This document shows, piece after piece, positions 4,577 through 5,652 of a DNA stretch of 5,652 bases (positions within the stretch are counted from its first letter, which is position 1; each line of letters starts with the position of its first letter). The notes below the pieces were generated by a model. That model saw nothing but the letters and a program-made list of their open reading frames with translations. It ran no database searches and had not been told where the DNA came from. This DNA comes from Coriobacteriaceae bacterium (GTDB lineage: Bacteria > Actinomycetota > Coriobacteriia > Coriobacteriales > Eggerthellaceae): contig SFII01000089.1 in assembly GCA_004555335.1 (NCBI GenBank), positions 1 to 5,652 on the forward strand, written 5' to 3'. The translations under genes and the position numbers were made by a program.

Positions 4577-5652
4577 TCAGTTTCTTCCCAGTAGTCGTTC
4601 GATTCTGGCAACCGCATTTGCCTCATGACGTTTTGCAGCATCTGGATAGTATTCGCTTGCGGTCTTGATTCCCTCCGTCAGCTTTTCGAGGCATTCGTCA
4701 ACGATTTCTGCGGCTTCGTTTTCTGCGATCCCCCAGCTTTCTGCTTCGGCAAGGACGTGTCCTCTGTTGATTTCTTCTGGAGTAATGCAGCCATCCACTC
4801 TCATAGAGAGAAATCGGGTTCGTGGCTCGACCTCTGAAATGGGCAGCACGTCGTAGAGTGGCGCTAATGTGGGAAGTTGAGGGACTTCGTACAGGAAAGA
4901 GGTGTTCTTTGCGTGGGCGTCCCAGTTTCCTAGGGCAAGGTTAACGACCATTTGACGCAACAGCTCCGAGAGCTCTTCGTTGGGATCCTGGGCATGCCTG
5001 ATGAGAAGATTCGCGATGGCTTTATACGTAGGGTCGTTTCCTTTTGGTTCGCGGTGATTTGCATATTTTTCCGAAGGATCCAATCCCAATGCTTGGCAGG
5101 TATCTTCCTGATGGATGCGAATAGCGCCCGAAGACCAGTTTTCTCCAGCTCGGTCATATCGTTCGACAACCAGGGTTTTCGGTGCCTTCGGAAGAATCAA
5201 GAGAGCCGTCTTCGCGCAACGGCATGCAAAAGAAGCGGAATGCATGGCCCAGGCCTCCGATTCGGCTGAATCGGGGTAATCCTTCTCGTTTTCCGGTTTA
5301 AGGATGTGCGTGCTTGCCGCTTCGCCCTCGGGAAGGAGGATGCGCTCGGTATGGATGTGCGTCAGTTTGGAATCGAGCTTTGGCATGCAAACGCAGAGCT
5401 TTTCCTGGAAGCCGCCTAGCGACATGCGGAAGGTATCGTTGGTTCTGCTCGGAAGCTGTGTCGAGCAATTCGATAGCCTTTCAGCAAGCTCTTCGTTTGA
5501 GATCTCGTGATAGCTTGCAGGATGCGTTTTTGCGCTTCCATGCGAGAAGACCTGCACCGATCCAGCGCACTCCCAGCCTATTTCTGCAAGGAGCCCCATC
5601 CAGTCGTAGGGGTTTATCCCCAGGTTCTTGCAGATTGCATCGCGGCGTGGTC
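4577..5652 (-). CDS. hipA: HipA-family serine/threonine kinase, N-terminus outside window
   Basis: HipA proteins are toxin kinases of type II toxin-antitoxin systems. E. coli HipA phosphorylates glutamyl-tRNA synthetase and induces persistence, held in check by the DNA-binding antitoxin HipB. The frame is open to the right edge, so 357 residues are visible and roughly the first 80 are missing (E. coli HipA has 440). Counting from the Met at 5599, motifs in order are: WMGLLAEIGWECAGSVQV; FRMSLGGFQEK (57-67), with the serine that is autophosphorylated in E. coli HipA; THILKP (97-102); VERYDR (145-150); RIHQEDTCQALGL (161-173); NWDAHAKN (225-232), with catalytic Asp227 and Asn232; and APLYDVL (246-252), with the metal-binding Asp. 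The kinase core looks intact. That Met is not the true start, because typical HipA sequence continues upstream of it. A hipB antitoxin would be expected outside the window. GC is lower than in the thiamine genes. Confidence 0.93.
   Translation of the reverse strand, partial: PRRDAICKNLGINPYDWMGLLAEIGWECAGSVQVFSHGSAKTHPASYHEISNEELAERLSNCSTQLPSRTNDTFRMSLGGFQEKLCVCMPKLDSKLTHIHTERILLPEGEAASTHILKPENEKDYPDSAESEAWAMHSASFACRCAKTALLILPKAPKTLVVERYDRAGENWSSGAIRIHQEDTCQALGLDPSEKYANHREPKGNDPTYKAIANLLIRHAQDPNEELSELLRQMVVNLALGNWDAHAKNTSFLYEVPQLPTLAPLYDVLPISEVEPRTRFLSMRVDGCITPEEINRGHVLAEAESWGIAENEAAEIVDECLEKLTEGIKTASEYYPDAAKRHEANAVARIERLLGRN

Overview
The window reads as a piece of a fairly GC-rich bacterial chromosome, probably an anaerobe. 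The thiamine proteins look most like those of anaerobic Firmicutes and Coriobacteriia (Eggerthella/Slackia-type Actinobacteria). The oxygen-sensitive, tyrosine-cleaving ThiH is present rather than the aerobic glycine oxidase ThiO. The taxon is an inference from protein style and base composition, not from a marker gene.

Right-hand part, read leftwards on the minus strand (5652 to about 3834): a HipA-family serine/threonine kinase whose N-terminus lies outside the window. It is followed after 20 bases by an unrecognised multi-pass membrane protein with a C-terminal coiled coil. The kinase gene is visibly lower in GC than the rest, which suggests acquired or accessory DNA. On the plus strand, at about 3542-3833, lies the start of a second small membrane protein. 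Its reading frame runs tail-to-tail into the minus-strand membrane gene, so it looks truncated or rearranged.

Centre and left (3500 down to 76, all minus strand): a thiazole-synthesis operon in the order thiS, thiF, thiG, thiH. A good sigma-70-type promoter (3472-3500) is followed by a leader of roughly 95 bases. The leader holds a strong intrinsic terminator (3391-3446) upstream of the thiS ribosome binding site. I see no TPP-riboswitch core there, so the operon may be controlled by another kind of attenuation.

The four gene products form one branch of the pathway. ThiF adenylates the C-terminal glycine of the small carrier ThiS, which then becomes a thiocarboxylate. ThiH cleaves tyrosine to dehydroglycine (2-iminoacetate), releasing p-cresol. 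ThiG joins dehydroglycine, the ThiS sulfur and deoxyxylulose 5-phosphate into the thiazole phosphate of thiamine. The pyrimidine branch (thiC, thiD) and the coupling enzyme ThiE are not in the window.

Translation is tightly coupled at two junctions. thiS and thiF share a base (TAATG), and the thiF ribosome binding site lies in the codons for the ThiS glycine tail. The thiH ribosome binding site overlaps the thiG stop codon. A 231-base spacer separates thiF from thiG. ThiH carries an unusual N-terminal extension of about 80 residues.
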